A stretch of 64,000 bases of DNA from NCBI GenBank assembly GCA_000711775.1, contig ARYC01018560.1, forward strand, positions 1 through 64,000. The letters are read 5' to 3'. Made by a program: the position numbers and the translations under genes. The notes under the pieces were generated by a model, which was not told the DNA's origin, made no database searches, and saw only the letters and a program-made list of their open reading frames with translations. Shown piece by piece: positions 21,633 to 32,942 of the stretch. Position 1 is the stretch's first letter, and each line of letters starts with the position of its first letter. The DNA is from Oxytricha trifallax (lineage: Eukaryota > Ciliophora > Spirotrichea > Sporadotrichida > Oxytrichidae).

Positions 21633-21733
21633 TCCATTTAATTTTAATTTCTCACAACAATAGGAGAGTAAAATAAATTAGTCGAACTTATTTTAAATAT
21701 AAAAACCCTTTATTATATTTAAAGATGTCTATT
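21633..21733. other. 101-bp IES with GTCTATT pointer, absent in locus 3
   Basis: GTCTATT at 21626-21632 and 21727-21733. Joining gives TAT AAG TCT ATT GTA CCT GCG (YKSIVPA), identical in frame to the contiguous YKSIVPALIE of locus 3 (about 50407-50440). This is a clean presence/absence difference between paralogs. Confidence 0.85.
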
Positions 21734-22085
21734 GTACCTGCGCTAATAGAATAATTCAACTATGTGGGATAATAAAGCAAAAGCCAAGAATTGCTTTTCA
21801 AAGAAACCACAGTTAATTACATAGACACTCTATTTGTTCAGCAAATTATTTTAAACAATTATAACTTGACAATCAGGTAAGCAATTTGTCTAAGTTACTT
21901 TTTTAATTAAAATATTTTACATAAAAAAATTACATATGTAAATATAGGAGCTACTCAGTCAATAATTACAGCTAATTAGGAGATAAGGCCATACTTTACT
22001 CTAGGCCTGATAAAATTTATAAAATTAAAGCAACCACTAAATTCATATTAATAAATGAGACTTATAATCTAACTTAATAAAAAAC
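21734..22085 (+). CDS. Locus 2: ectodomain segments after the IES
   Basis: Reads VPALIEQFNYVGQQSKSQEL, TTVNYIDTLFVQQIILNNYN to about 21878. After an AT-rich gap it continues at about 21955 with YSVNNYSQLGDKAILYSR and KIKATTKFILINETYNLT. Locus 3 counterparts are VPALIELFNYLNIQDKKYE, TDYVNTLFQQLLILNAMN and STKFTLINETFNI. Asn-rich with many N-x-[ST] sites, consistent with a glycosylated ectodomain. The TBE at 22220 follows. Confidence 0.65.
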
Positions 22086-22357
22086 TTGATGATAATTTTT
22101 AATTTAACATAAATAATCTGGCAAAACGGATTTAATCAAATGAAATGACCTTAAATGAAAAGAACATAATAAGTTAAAAAGCTGAATTAGTCATAATAAG
22201 AAGTATTAGTTAGTTAATTCAAAACCTCAAAACCCCTGAAGTTGTTTGATTGAGTTTTTGATTGATGAAATTAGACTATTAACGCATGCTTAATTAGAGT
22301 TTTAATAGGGTTTATGTAGGGGTTAATGGTTTAAATATCAGTAATTTAAGTGAGAAT

Positions 22358-23402
22358 ATGCGAGGTTTGGGATCAGTTTATGACAGTGAATATATAGAAT
22401 TATTGCTTAAGTTGCGATATGGATGTGATGAATATAGTGAATAACTCAAGCCTGTTCTAAATTATACGTCTATAGCAAGGCTACTCCATAAATCTCCAGC
22501 AACTGTGAGGTCTCACTGTCTATTAGCATTGAATTTAAAGAGATAGCATCTTAATTCTAAGCCTAGAGACCCTTAAAATTTTAGCAGCATCATATCGATT
22601 ACCTAATTAATGATAAGACTCTTAAATACTGGGCTCACTTCTCTCTGGCCTAGAGAGCTGTGATGTTTCACCGCCAATTTCCTGAGCTACACATCTCTGC
22701 ATAATCCATAGCTAACATCTATAAAAAGAACGGAATATCTTACAAGACACAATCGCATAAAGAAAGTGATCGACTTTAATGTTCAATTTTATAAGGATAA
22801 TTTAAAATATATATTCGATTAAATGCAGAGGGCTTAAGAGCATAATATAAAGCTCATAAACGCTGATGAGCCAGTATTCACGTTTAATACCCTCATATCG
22901 AGGTCTTGGTATAAGAGGTACAGCAACATAGAAGTTTATGATCAAAAGGTTAAGGTATAAACTCATGCAATCCTTGGTGGAATCAGTGAAGATAGAGGGC
23001 TGAGACTTATGTTATCCACCCTCACTCTATTAAGACTAAATAATACATAAAGTTCTTACAATAACTCAGAGACAAATACGCTGAATAAGAGATTATTCTG
23101 TTCGTTGATAATTATCAGTTCATAAAACTAAAGACTCAAGGGGAGAATATGAAAGGCTAAACATAACACCTGTATTTAATGTTCCTTATAGCCCTCAATT
23201 CAATGGAATTGAACTATATTGGGGCCTATTAAAAGGCCACTACAAGAAACTTCTGCTCTATCATCTGATGCACGATCTGAAGATAGATACAGTAGATTTT
23301 ATTAAGAGTGCTGCTAAAAGAGTCAGCGATGATAAAGCAAAAGTATGCGCAAGAGAAGGGAGATTTTGTGTATATAAATAAGTTTTAGATTTAAACGAAT
23401 GA
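22358..23402 (+). CDS. TBE transposase (DDE, Tc1/mariner-IS630 type)
   Basis: Starts MRGLGSVYDSEYIELLLK and, with TAA/TAG as Gln, carries a helix-turn-helix-like part (NYTSIARLLHKSPATVRSHC). The catalytic part shows NADEPVFTFN (first D), VDNYQF in another frame (second D) and VPYSPQFNGIELYWGLLK (catalytic E), ending FCVYKQVLDLNE then TGA. The length of about 348 codons fits the family, but the span is not a multiple of three and at least two frame changes are evident. It catalyses cut-and-paste transposition; in Oxytricha TBE transposases are also known to take part in genome rearrangement. Confidence 0.85.
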
Positions 23403-23408
23403 ATAAGA

Positions 23409-24199
23409 TCACATATTAAATTTGCCCGTAAAGAGATTTAGCCTCTCTTTCTTTTCTTCCTCTTAAGGCTTGCTTGGCCCCATGTTTCTTCTCTTAGTGC
23501 CAGCTCCTGCATCTATGTTCATCTCGTCTGGCATTTAAAAATCTTTGAAAAGTCTCTTACTCAATTCATGCTTTACTTGAGACTTTCTCTCTCTGTTTAA
23601 TTTGCTGCACTCTTTCATCAAATATATAGCAGTACCAGGTTTTTCTATAAAGTTAGAAGTCTATGCTTACTTGAGATGAATGGATGCTTCTGCAGTTCCT
23701 ACAGCCATGAGTCACTGATTTTGATTCCCTACTTCTCTTTCTCTTCAGGAGAGATGCTGCAACGTTTCTTATGAGCTTCTTAAATTACTTCACTTAAGTA
23801 CTCTGGTTTAAGAGTTCCAAGAACTCCAAAGAAGAAGTTTCTCTCTGGTAACTTATTTGAGAGTTGTAACTTTGATGGTAGGTACAGAGCAACATCTGGA
23901 TCACTCATCGCATCATCATAGAGATTTGTCACTGAGATTTCAGGGTAGTTAGGTATCTCAATCATCTTTATTTCATTGGTCTTAAAAGCTTTTTTCTCTT
24001 CACTTAGTAAGGCTTTTAAGAATGATATTTTTTTTCCTTCCTGAGTTGGCAAGAACTTTCCAACTATGGTTAATATATTAGTATTTGATAAAAGCTTACC
24101 TTGCTATACCAAATATCTATAGAGGTCCTCCTTACTTCGAAAATTTCCTATCAATTCTTGAGATTGTATTCTCTTCATTGCATCATTCATAGACTCCAT
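23409..24199 (-). CDS. TBE second ORF (the '22 kDa' ORF)
   Basis: Starts MESMNDAMKRIQSQELIGNF, continues EDLYRYLVQQGKLL, ISFLKALLSEEKKAFKTNE, IPNYPEISVTNLYDDAMSD, LSNKLPERNFFFGVLGTLK, and ends KERLNLFTGKFNM then TGA (23409-23411). About 260 codons. Converges on the transposase with a gap of six bases between stops. Conserved in all TBE copies here; biochemical role unknown. Confidence 0.8.
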
Positions 24200-24764
24200 C
24201 TTGCTTCCACTTTCTATAAATGTTTATGAAATTTAAAATTATGGATATCCATTCTAAACTTACTAAAATTTTACTACTAAATAGGGAGATCCACTTGGAG
24301 GTCAACCTGAATCAGATAAATAGATAAAGATGGAGGAACTTTCTCCAAGTTTCAGAGTTTGACATCCATTATTATCAAACTTTCTCCATTAAATTAATCC
24401 TAATAATAATTAATTTAATTAGGTTGTGCTCCTAATTTTATTAAAACTTAATTAGGAGGTTAAATTAAAGTTCAAAACCGTATTAGTTGGTGCATTAAAA
24501 AAATTAAATTTTAAAACTGCTCCTCCTAAATTTATGAGAACATATTTAGAAGCACCACCTAACTTCCCAAAACACATTTAGGTGCATTTTAATGTATAAA
24601 ATGGATGAAATAATATATAAATTATCTCAAAATTTTAGAAATATAAAACTAATGTCTCTCACTCTGTTCCCATTAAACCTCTCTAAATCTTTGAGGATAT
24701 GCTCTTACTTGTATATAAAGGTAGAATTTAAACAGCTTATATAATTATTAATAGTATTTATAAA
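24200..24764. promoter_or_regulatory. Type I TBE divergent intergenic region
   Basis: Lies between the divergent second ORF and kinase ORF and should hold both promoters. Contains repeated words around TCCTAATTTT / TTAGGAGG (about 24400-24560) and ACTTTCTCC pairs (about 24335-24390). The repeats are unlike the GGTACCAATTA words at the same place in type II copies. Confidence 0.5.
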
Positions 24765-26209
24765 ATGAGCGGCAACTTACTAAGAAAAGCGGCATTACTT
24801 GGCATTAGCCAGCAAAATCTTTCCTTCGAGAATAAAAAGAAATTGAGACTTGTGATGCATTTACCTAGTGCGAACCTGAAATTCTCTAGCCTTAGGTCTC
24901 AGATTTTGAATAGCAATTCAGTTGTTAAATAGAAATGCAGAGCTAAGAAATTCAATGCGAAGTTCTAATAAAAATGGTTGAAGAGGAGGAAGAGAAAAAG
25001 AAATTAAAGCATTACATTTATGTGAAGAGTGTGAGAAGAACTTCACTTATAAATCTGCTCTTAAGCGTCATATCTTAGAGTAGCATTCTAACAAGCCTAA
25101 ACTCTATCTTAAGCATGATAAGATAGATGTAAAATATTTTTGCCCTTATTGCAATAAGTTATATAATCATTCAAAAGATTTAAAAGTTCACCTTAAAAAC
25201 CATCATGGCAAGAAGTTTGAAGTCATAGATCCTGAGACTTGAGACTGGTGAGGTCTTCCTTCAAAAAAGAAAGCCAAGAGACCCTTTAGAATCTTTGGAA
25301 GTAAAAGTTAAGAAAGAAAATAAGCTTATTAAAGCAGTGAGAAATCTCCCAGCTTCTGAGATAGTGAAAATCACTCTGAATATACAAGCACTAAAGCTTC
25401 CAATTTAAATGTAATTGACCTTAAAGAATGTAAGGAAAGTTATCTTATACTTGAGGACAAGTTTAAGAAAAAAGTCATAACTGATAAGCAGTTCGCATTC
25501 AAGATTTATACATTCAACAACTTTAAATGCTATGACAAGTATCAAATGGAATTTGTCAACGAGTACTAAGCTATTACTAAAGCAAGTGATAGACAGTGCA
25601 GATTTATAATTAAGCTCGATGTAATACTGCTTGCTCAAGATCATGTTGCTTTTCGCCTACCTCTATATTAAATGACATTAAGGGACTACATTTAAGATTA
25701 AAGGATTCCAAAGTAGCTTCCTCTTATTCTTACAAATGTTTGCAAAGGCATAGAAGAGTTGCACACTTTAGGATATGTTCATAGAGACTTGAAGCCTGAG
25801 AATATAATGCTTGATTTTTCACCTCTCAGAGTAGTAATAATTAATTTCAATAGATCATAAAGAGTTGAAGCTTCAGGACTTGGCTACGTGTATGGTACTG
25901 TTGGATACTTTCCAGAAAGAGAAGACTGGAGAGATGGTGATATTAAGTGGGATATATGGGCTCTAGCAGCAAATAATTTGTGAATGCGATATGGCAAGAA
26001 ATGATTGCAAAAGAGAGAAAGATTCAAAACAGAGAATACAGCAATATCTAGACTAGAATAAGATAAAAGGTAGAATGAAAGATATGGCTGAGTAGATAAT
26101 TATTAAGCCTAATCACAGAGCTGACCATACAATAGACTAAATTGTAAGTTGGATAGGAGAGATAAAGTTTAGAAAGCTGCCTCATGATGCCAAAGTACTG
26201 TTTGAGTGA
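24765..26209 (+). CDS. TBE zinc-finger / protein-kinase ORF
   Basis: Starts MSGNLLRKAALLGIS, has a basic stretch (KRRKRKKKLK, about residue 75), then C2H2 fingers CEKNFTYKSALKRHILEQH and FCPYCNKLYNHSKDLKVHL, and a kinase-like C-terminal half with VHRDLKPENIMLDFSP, a DFN-type metal-binding triad (here NFN), YFPEREDWRDGDIK and WALAA. Ends DAKVLFE then TGA. About 480 codons, near the 57 kDa expected. A few frame changes are present (for example a duplicated GAGACTT at about 25231). Confidence 0.8.
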
Positions 26210-26867
26210 ATAATAAAAATAAACACTTGCATTACACACTAATTTATATTACATTATAACCCTAAACCCAAACATAAACCCTATTAAAACCCTAGTAAAG
26301 CATGCGTTAATAGTCTACTCTCATCAATCAAACAACTTCAGGGGTTTTGGGGTTTTGGGGTTTTGGATTGCTTATATAAATCAAAATATGTTAGGGATAA
26401 AAATGCATGAGATTATTCATATTCGACATTACTTTGTTTCATATCTTGGCAACCAATTAAGATAATTTTAAATATATAATGATATTGAGCTTTGGGAAAC
26501 TCAAAAAAAAACATACGAGATCATCGTTTAATATTAAACTAAAATATGCCTTTAATGCTAGATTTCATAAATTTTGCTCCTGAATTTTTTTATAATAAAA
26601 AGTAATGTGTCTTTCATTATAATAAAATTATAATTTATATTTTAAAATAATCAATTTTAGCTATGATAATATAATTTTAGTAATAATTTAAAAGTCAGCA
26701 ATGATTTTTTAATAAAAAATGAAAATAAAAGATTCTTGTTTTTATGGGATATTTAATATAGAACTATCTTATTGAGGGTAAGCTTGATTAAATTTATTAA
26801 AAATTAGTTAAAAATAAATTTCTTGTTTTTTAGTACCAATATTTTAAAATCATTTTTTTTATAGGAA

Positions 26868-27505
26868 GTCTTCATACACTTTTATGGAAAGATACTAAAA
26901 TCACTAAACCCTCTAAACTTTCTACTATAAGATTCAGTTATAGTCACAGATTGGATTATATTTCATTGTATTAAATATTAAATATTATTTATGATTATAA
27001 ATTTATGGATGAATGAAGGAATTATTCTGATTTCAGATTGCAGCTAGACATCTGCAAATACATTTGTGGGATAGTTGGCAATAACAGGCAATACTTTCAA
27101 GGGTTAAAGATACTTGGCAGTATAATTATTATATCTTAAATAAGATCCATATAAGGGTTTATTTCATTTAATAATTTTTATTATCATACAGTTACCTCAT
27201 ATCTAAATAACAACCCTAAATAATGTAACAATTGAAAGAAATAACTTTAGAATTTTTGCAACAAACGACGATGCTAATAAGTAGTAATTAAATGTTGACT
27301 CTACAGCTTTGTGCAATGATATGCCTGCTGACAACTTACCAAGAACAATCAGTTTTACAAATATAATAAATAAATTAATTGACTTTAGTTAAATTTTATA
27401 TTTTAACTACGTTACTTCTGACGCCTAGATAAAACAAACAGCAGTATAGTATAACCTTTATTGCATTCCTAAATCTGCTTATTTTTATTTAATTTAATAT
27501 CAGAC
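26868..27505 (+). CDS. Locus 2: ectodomain segments after the TBE
   Basis: Discontinuous. About 26870-26960 reads LLWKDTKITKPSKLSTIRFS (locus 3: PLWKNIKIT-like at 54600). About 27195-27500 reads LNNVTIERNNFRIFATNDDA, PADNLPRTISFTNIINK, YVTSDAQIKQTAVQYNLY. Locus 3 54985-55265 matches block by block (LNNITVENSIF, PADNLERTMAFRNNYIT, FITSDAQIKDPGLQYF). Asn-rich repeats fit beta-helix rungs. AT-rich gaps between blocks are presumed IESs or introns. Confidence 0.65.
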
Positions 27506-27607
27506 TTGAACAAAAGAGTATAAAATTGCATCTTTTCAAATATAACAGCAGAGCATACTGTAATAATTTAAGTAAATTTTCTTTAAATTTTATTGATTAA
27601 TAATTTA

Positions 27608-27910
27608 ATTAATTTAAGCATCTAAGATCTTCGATATCTGTATTTACCTTAAACACAGGCGCACTCACAGTTACAGTCAGAAATATAACACAAAATAACG
27701 TAACAGTTGGGCCAGTGCAAGCTTTTCACCTTTGGTTTGTTGGAGGAATAACTGCCTCCATATACCTCTATGATGTCAAATTTTACAATTGTGATACTTA
27801 GTCTAGAATTGTTATATGTTTTGTGCTCTAAAATTACATATGGGTCGAAAATATGATAATGATCAATAATACTTGTAAGATTATATAAGCGTATAAATTT
27901 GTGAATAGTG
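27608..27910 (+). CDS. Locus 2: beta-helix segment
   Basis: Reads SSISVFTLNTGALTVTVRN, ITQNNVTVGPVQAFHLWF, VGGITASIYLYDVKFYNC, ENMIMINNTCKII. Matches locus 3 at about 56050-56185 (VFNITQRNVSQGPFQTFQL). Extracellular, Thr/Asn-rich. Confidence 0.65.
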
Positions 27911-28469
27911 GATAGATCTAAAAATGGATTTTAAATTTTATTCATAAAATTATACATTGCCATTTTTTATTTTGCTTTATCAAGGGAGCTGCAAATCCCA
28001 GAACTGCTGTTTAATACTTTTCAAACCTTTACTTTGAAAACAACAATATAGTTTTTATAACTTTAAATGAAATGTTAAAATTAATAATATCATGCAGAAC
28101 TAAAGTAAACCTTCTATTTTTCATATTTAATGTATTAGTGTTTCAGCAAGATCAATCAATCAGAAAAGTGAGTATCTAAAATGCTATCTTCAAAAATGAA
28201 AGTGAGTCACTCCTTTTTTTGCTTATTTTATAATTTTAGAGATGAGTTCATAGACAAACTTTTTAAATATTACGATACAAATTATAAAGTATTTAACTAT
28301 ATTAGCAACCTAAAGAGTTAAAGTTTTGTCATATAAAATGTAACTTTTGATAACATTTAATACCAAGATATAGTTTAATATTAATTATTAAATTAATTTT
28401 TGAAGAAAAAAGTTTTATAATAAATTAAAAGATGACATGAAGTATGGATCTCAACTAATTAGATATGAT

Positions 28470-28956
28470 TAAATATATCTAAAATTTTTTATTAATACGA
28501 CGAATACAGTATGACTCCAAATCCAATCGAAAACAGCACCTTCAGTAATATCACAGTTAAAAATTAGATTTTTTATAAAATAATTTATTTGAATTGTGGG
28601 GTAAATTTTCTTCTGTTTGGAAATTTCTACAATGACGGTATAAATGATTTGAAATAGCTTTACGCATTGTTTATGCAAAAGATAATATTTATACAAAACA
28701 AATTTACCAAAGAAGCAGCTCTCATATAAATTGATGCTTTTGTGAGTACTGACAACACTTAAATTATATTAGAAGACATGCTTTTCCATCAGAACAAATT
28801 TTTTTAAAAATAAATTGAAAACATATTTTTTGCTGGAGGAGACTTGATTATTGCTAACTAAAATCAAAAAAATCCTATGATAATAAGAAACAGTAATTTC
28901 TGTGAAAATTATTAAGGAATTATTCATCTTTAAGCTGGAGATATAGAAAGATTATA
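28470..28956 (+). CDS. Locus 2: beta-helix segments before B2
   Basis: Blocks read CGVNFLLFGNFYNDGINDLK, KFTKEAALIQIDAFVSTDN, QIILEDMLFHQNK (to about 28800), then FAGGDLIIANQNQKNPMIIR, NSNFCENYQGIIHLQAGDIE up to the B2 insertion. Typical rungs 'F..NQA..GG.I.......I..S.F'. Weaker blocks lie at about 28140-28200. Confidence 0.6.
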
Positions 28957-29966
28957 TGTTCTAACCGAGACCCCCTCCCCCCTTAGCCGAGACCCCCCTC
29001 CCCTTAGCTGAGACCACCCTCAACCGAAACCCCCCTCAACCGAGACCCTCCCACTCTCAACCGATACCCCCCCCCTTTCCACCCCTCAAACCGAAAGTCC
29101 CTTCATCTCTCACTTTTATTGTAATTTTTTCATGAATTTATTTTTACTAAAAATAAATTTCTTGCCCAGTGAGCAGATATCACTATTATATATATTACAT
29201 TATCAGTTTCACTGCGTCCGTCGACTATTTTGACTACATGCTACTATAGGGAAATAATTTAATAAATTACTTTTGACTATCATGAGTAATAATATGATTC
29301 CATTGACAGACATAAATTTAATTCAAAATTTTTTATAACTTAAATCACTTACACTACACTATATAAAAAAATTAATATAATAATTTTTCCTATTATTTTT
29401 TCACTTCATTTAATAATTATAAATACTTTTAATATTATTATTACTTTATTTAGTTAATTACTTATAAAATCTATTTTTTGCTTAGTTTATTGAATAATTA
29501 AAGGCAATATCTTATTTTCAAGATTACCATTAAAATATATAAATGAATAAAATAAGATTTTATTACTAAGTAACTAAATAAAGTAATAATAATATTAAAA
29601 GTATTTATAATTATTAAATGAAGTGAAAAAATAATAGGAAAAATTATTATATTAATTTTTTTATATAGTGTAGTGTAAGTGATTTAAGTTATAAGAAATT
29701 TTGAATTAAATTTATGTCTGTCAATGGAATCATATTATTACTCATGATAGTCAAAAGTAATTTATTAAATTATTTCCCTATAGTAGCATGTAGTCAAAAT
29801 AGTCGACGGACGCAGTGAAACTGATAATGTAATATTTATAATAGTGATATCTGCTCACAGGGCAAGAAATTTATTTTTTGTAAAAATAAATTCATGAAAA
29901 ATGTTACTATAAAAGTGAGAGATGAGTGGACTTTCGGTTTGAAAGGGGGGGGTCTCGATCAGAACA
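28957..29966. mobile_element. Family B foldback element, copy B2
   Basis: 1010 bp palindrome, TGTTCTAACCGAGACCCCC to its complement, flanked by ATTATA (28951-28956 and 29967-29972). The left outer arm has a degenerate array of GACCCCCCTCCCCTTAGC-like units (28970-29080) that the right arm lacks, so the tips are asymmetric. The core ACTGCGTCCGTCGACTAT lies at about 29211 with its mirror near 29800. The near-identity of the inner arms suggests a young element. Confidence 0.85.
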
Positions 29967-30054
29967 ATTATATATTAAATTTTTTTTAATTTAAATTAAA
30001 GGGTAGATCTTCCTCTTTAATTATTACTCACAAATTTAAACTATACCAGAAATT

Positions 30055-30650
30055 ATCCTATGATTTCAGCTATTATTAAGCTATCAACAAATTCTAGAAT
30101 AAATATTAGCGACTCATATTTTTATAAGACTTTATCTCTATCAAGAGGTAGCGCTATCTTATAATAAACCACGTTAGTCAATTGACAATGAAGATTGAGG
30201 ATCAAGGTTAATAAAATTAATTTTCAATTATAATTGGCTGAAGTTAAATTTAGTTAGGCTAATTCAAATTTACGCTCATGATTGGTTGTTTATAGAGACA
30301 ATTATTCGAGCCTAAAATTTTAATAATTAGTTAAAACTTTGATAATTTACTCCTATAACAATTCAAATATAATATCATTAGTCTTTATCCCCAATCTTAA
30401 TTCTTAATTGACGTGGTTTTATTATATGAAAAAAGTATATGTCTATTTAAAAACAATATGTTTTTTTCTTGTTTAAAAGTTGTGTGTAAATTTATTATAG
30501 CAGACTATTAAAATGTTCAAGTTTTTATTCAAAACACAACCTTTTTGGAAAACTATGCCTCAAGTGGTGGGATATTTTTTTCTCATTATGGAGGCTATGT
30601 TGAGATTGTGAATTCCAAAATGATTAAAAATATGGCTGTAGCTGGAAGTA
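30055..30650 (+). CDS. Locus 2: beta-helix segments
   Basis: Two blocks: SAIIKLSTNSRINISDSYFY, TLSLSRGSAIL (about 30065-30165), and FLENYASSGGIFFSHYGGYV, EIVNSKMIKNMAVAGS (about 30540-30645). The gap 30170-30490 is AT-rich and presumed eliminated or intronic. Confidence 0.6.
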
Positions 30651-31204
30651 AATTATTTTTATATAAAGAAAAATGAGAAATTATCCTAAATTAATTATAC
30701 CATATCACTTTTTTAATTAAAATCTATAAGTTAATAGTTAATAGTTGAAACTTTAAAATTATATAGAATGTCGTTTTCATTTAGAACAAATAAAACTTAA
30801 AGAATATATTTTTCTTTATCAATTCTTTTTTATTAAAGTAAATTTTCTATTTTTTCCGAAGTAAATAAAAACAAAAATAAAATTTAAAAGAATTTGTGTT
30901 AGATATATTTATTTTATTTTCTTGGCTACATTTAAAAACTTATGGAAATAAATATATGGTTAAAATAATAGTGAAATTTAAAAATTTTAACTTAATAGAA
31001 ATTAATTAAAAATAAGTTTATACCTCTAGAATATTACTCAAACTCATTTTTGTATCCTTAATTAAATAGGTTTAGAGGTCATTCTAACAAAACAGCTTAA
31101 TATTTTTTATATCAATGGTTTAATTATAGATCCTAAGACCTATTATTTTATATAAAATATTTAAATTTAGTTTTAATATAAAATAATAACTTAATAATAC
31201 TATT

Positions 31205-31375
31205 TAATTTAGAAGTGTTGGAGTTGTCGAGAACTAAGGGTCGTTTTCTATATCCAATTCTTTTTTATCTGAAAATCACGCCTCTCGAGACACTTTAATA
31301 TCTGTATTAGACTCAGTTGATAAAATTTCTAGAATTAATTTAAATCTTAATGATTATAATTAATCATTATAAAAT
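31205..31375 (+). CDS. Locus 2: beta-helix segment
   Basis: Reads SVGVVENQGSFSISNSFLSE, NHASRDTLISVLDSVDKIS. Preceded by about 550 bp of AT-rich DNA (30650-31200) with no recognisable feature. Confidence 0.55.
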
Positions 31376-31435
31376 GACTTTTTATTAAGGACACTACATA
31401 TAGTTATTTTTTTCATAAATGTTTATTTTAAATAA

Positions 31436-31849
31436 TTGTAGGAATACATACTAAAAAGGAAAATTAATTTTAATTAAATAAATAATTAATTAAAATAGTG
31501 GCAGTTAAAGTTGGCTAATTTAAACAATCTTTTGCTCATTCGATAGAGAATTCAAAATTAGCTGGACTTTAATTTTAGCGGTATTATTTATCGCATCACT
31601 AGAGGGAGATAACTTGAGTTTAATTCAACACCTCTTAATTCTATTTATTAAATCCCGACATTAAACTCAAGTTATCTCTCTCTAGTGATGCGATAAATAA
31701 ATACCACTAAAAGTAAAGTCCAGCTAATTTTGAATTCTCTATCGAATGAGCAAAAGGTCGTTTAAATTAGCCAACTTTAACTGCCACTATTTTAATTAAT
31801 TATTTATTTAATTAAAATTAATTTTCCTTTTTAGTATGTATTCCTACAA
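31436..31849. mobile_element. Family C inverted-repeat element, copy C2
   Basis: 414 bp with ends TTGTAGGAATACAT and complement; the right flank is TA, the left AA (one base changed). Nearly perfect palindrome of about 190-bp arms: GTGGCAGTTAAAGTTGGC, TTTGCTCATTCGATAGAGAA, AGCTGGACTTTAATTT, ATCGCATCACTAGAGGGAGA, AACTTGAGTTTAAT, with a loop near 31640. Very close to C3. Non-coding. Confidence 0.85.
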
Positions 31850-31879
31850 TAACAACTTATATCCATTAATGGCTTAAAA

Positions 31880-32410
31880 TTTTTGAGTTAAATAACTGCA
31901 CTATGATTAACAATAGAAGAACCTCCCTTTAGATAATTTAATATTTTATTTTTAATGAGGAATCATATAGATGAGTTTAATATCTCATCCCAAGACATAT
32001 TGAATTAAATTAAAAGAAGTAGGCTATATTCTCCAATTGAAGAATATTAATGGGAATAAAAAAAGCTAAGAACTTAGAATTATAAGTTTTTTCCCACTAA
32101 TTTATTAAATAAAATTTTTACTATTAAATCTCATCAGAATCTCTTTAAAATGATTTATAGTATTAATTCAAAATAAGTAAAACTAGTTTTGAGATTGCAA
32201 ACTTTTATTTTATAAATTATTATTAAACTCTTAATTCGAGCAAATCTAGTAAGTCCTTAATTGAGTACTAATTTACTTTCTATAGAAATTTAATATTGGC
32301 ATATTCAGGAAGTTTGAAGTTAGTTAACACAACATTTTTTAATATTACAATTTCAGATGAGGATAGCAACTTTATCTCTTTAACATCTTCGAGACTCCTA
32401 TCGGAAAATA
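31880..32410 (+). CDS. Locus 2: beta-helix segments
   Basis: Blocks at about 31885-32060 (FRQFNI..., SSQDILNQIKRSRLYSPIEE) and about 32280-32395 (LILAYSGSLKLVNTTFFNIT, ISDEDSNFISLTSS). A short Ser/Asn-rich block, ISNSFLRN-like, near 32690 may continue the series. Edges uncertain. Confidence 0.5.
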
Positions 32411-32942
32411 AACTTATAATCGTTTTTAAATACATTGATTGAGTTTAACTTAATAAATTTTATTTAGTTCTTAAATATATCTTACTTCAACTTGACAAAT
32501 TATCACAAGTAATACTTAATAAACACAAACTTAAACTCGGTGTTACGAGCGAAAAACATATCATTTCAAAATAATTAAATCTAACTTATCAATATTAAAG
32601 TAAAAATTATATAAATTATATGGGATTAATTATTTTTTAAATTCTAATCAATGCAATTAACTCAAACATTTCTTTAACAAACGCAAATATAAGCAATTCT
32701 TTTTTGAGAAATTAATTATAAATAACTTTTTACTTTAATAAAGCTCAAATATTATCACTTTAGTATATATATATTATTTCTAGAAATTCAAACGATAGGT
32801 TGATTAAAATCGATTCTAGCATGTTGTAAATAACTAACAGCTCAATAGTAAATTAGTTAAGCATTGGAAATTATCTTATTGAGATTTAAAGGTCAAAATT
32901 TATTTTAATTTTAAATCAGTAGAATTAAGCGGATGTACTATA

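Larger units (their letters stand above)
22220..26366 (+). mobile_element. TBE transposon, type I, full length
   Basis: 4147 bp between ATT duplications (22217-22219 and 26367-26369). The left end is CAAAACCTCAAAACCCC; the right end has three G4T4 units instead of two and one extra G. Inverted termini continue inward (TGAAGTTGTTTGATTGA and complement). ORF order: transposase (+), second ORF (-), zinc-finger/kinase (+). It interrupts locus 2 between ectodomain segments. Confidence 0.95.

Noticed and set aside
28957-29966. Family B as remnants of a capsid-bearing element because of 6-bp duplications
   Set aside because: Nothing but inverted repeats is present in any of the three copies; duplication size alone is not evidence.
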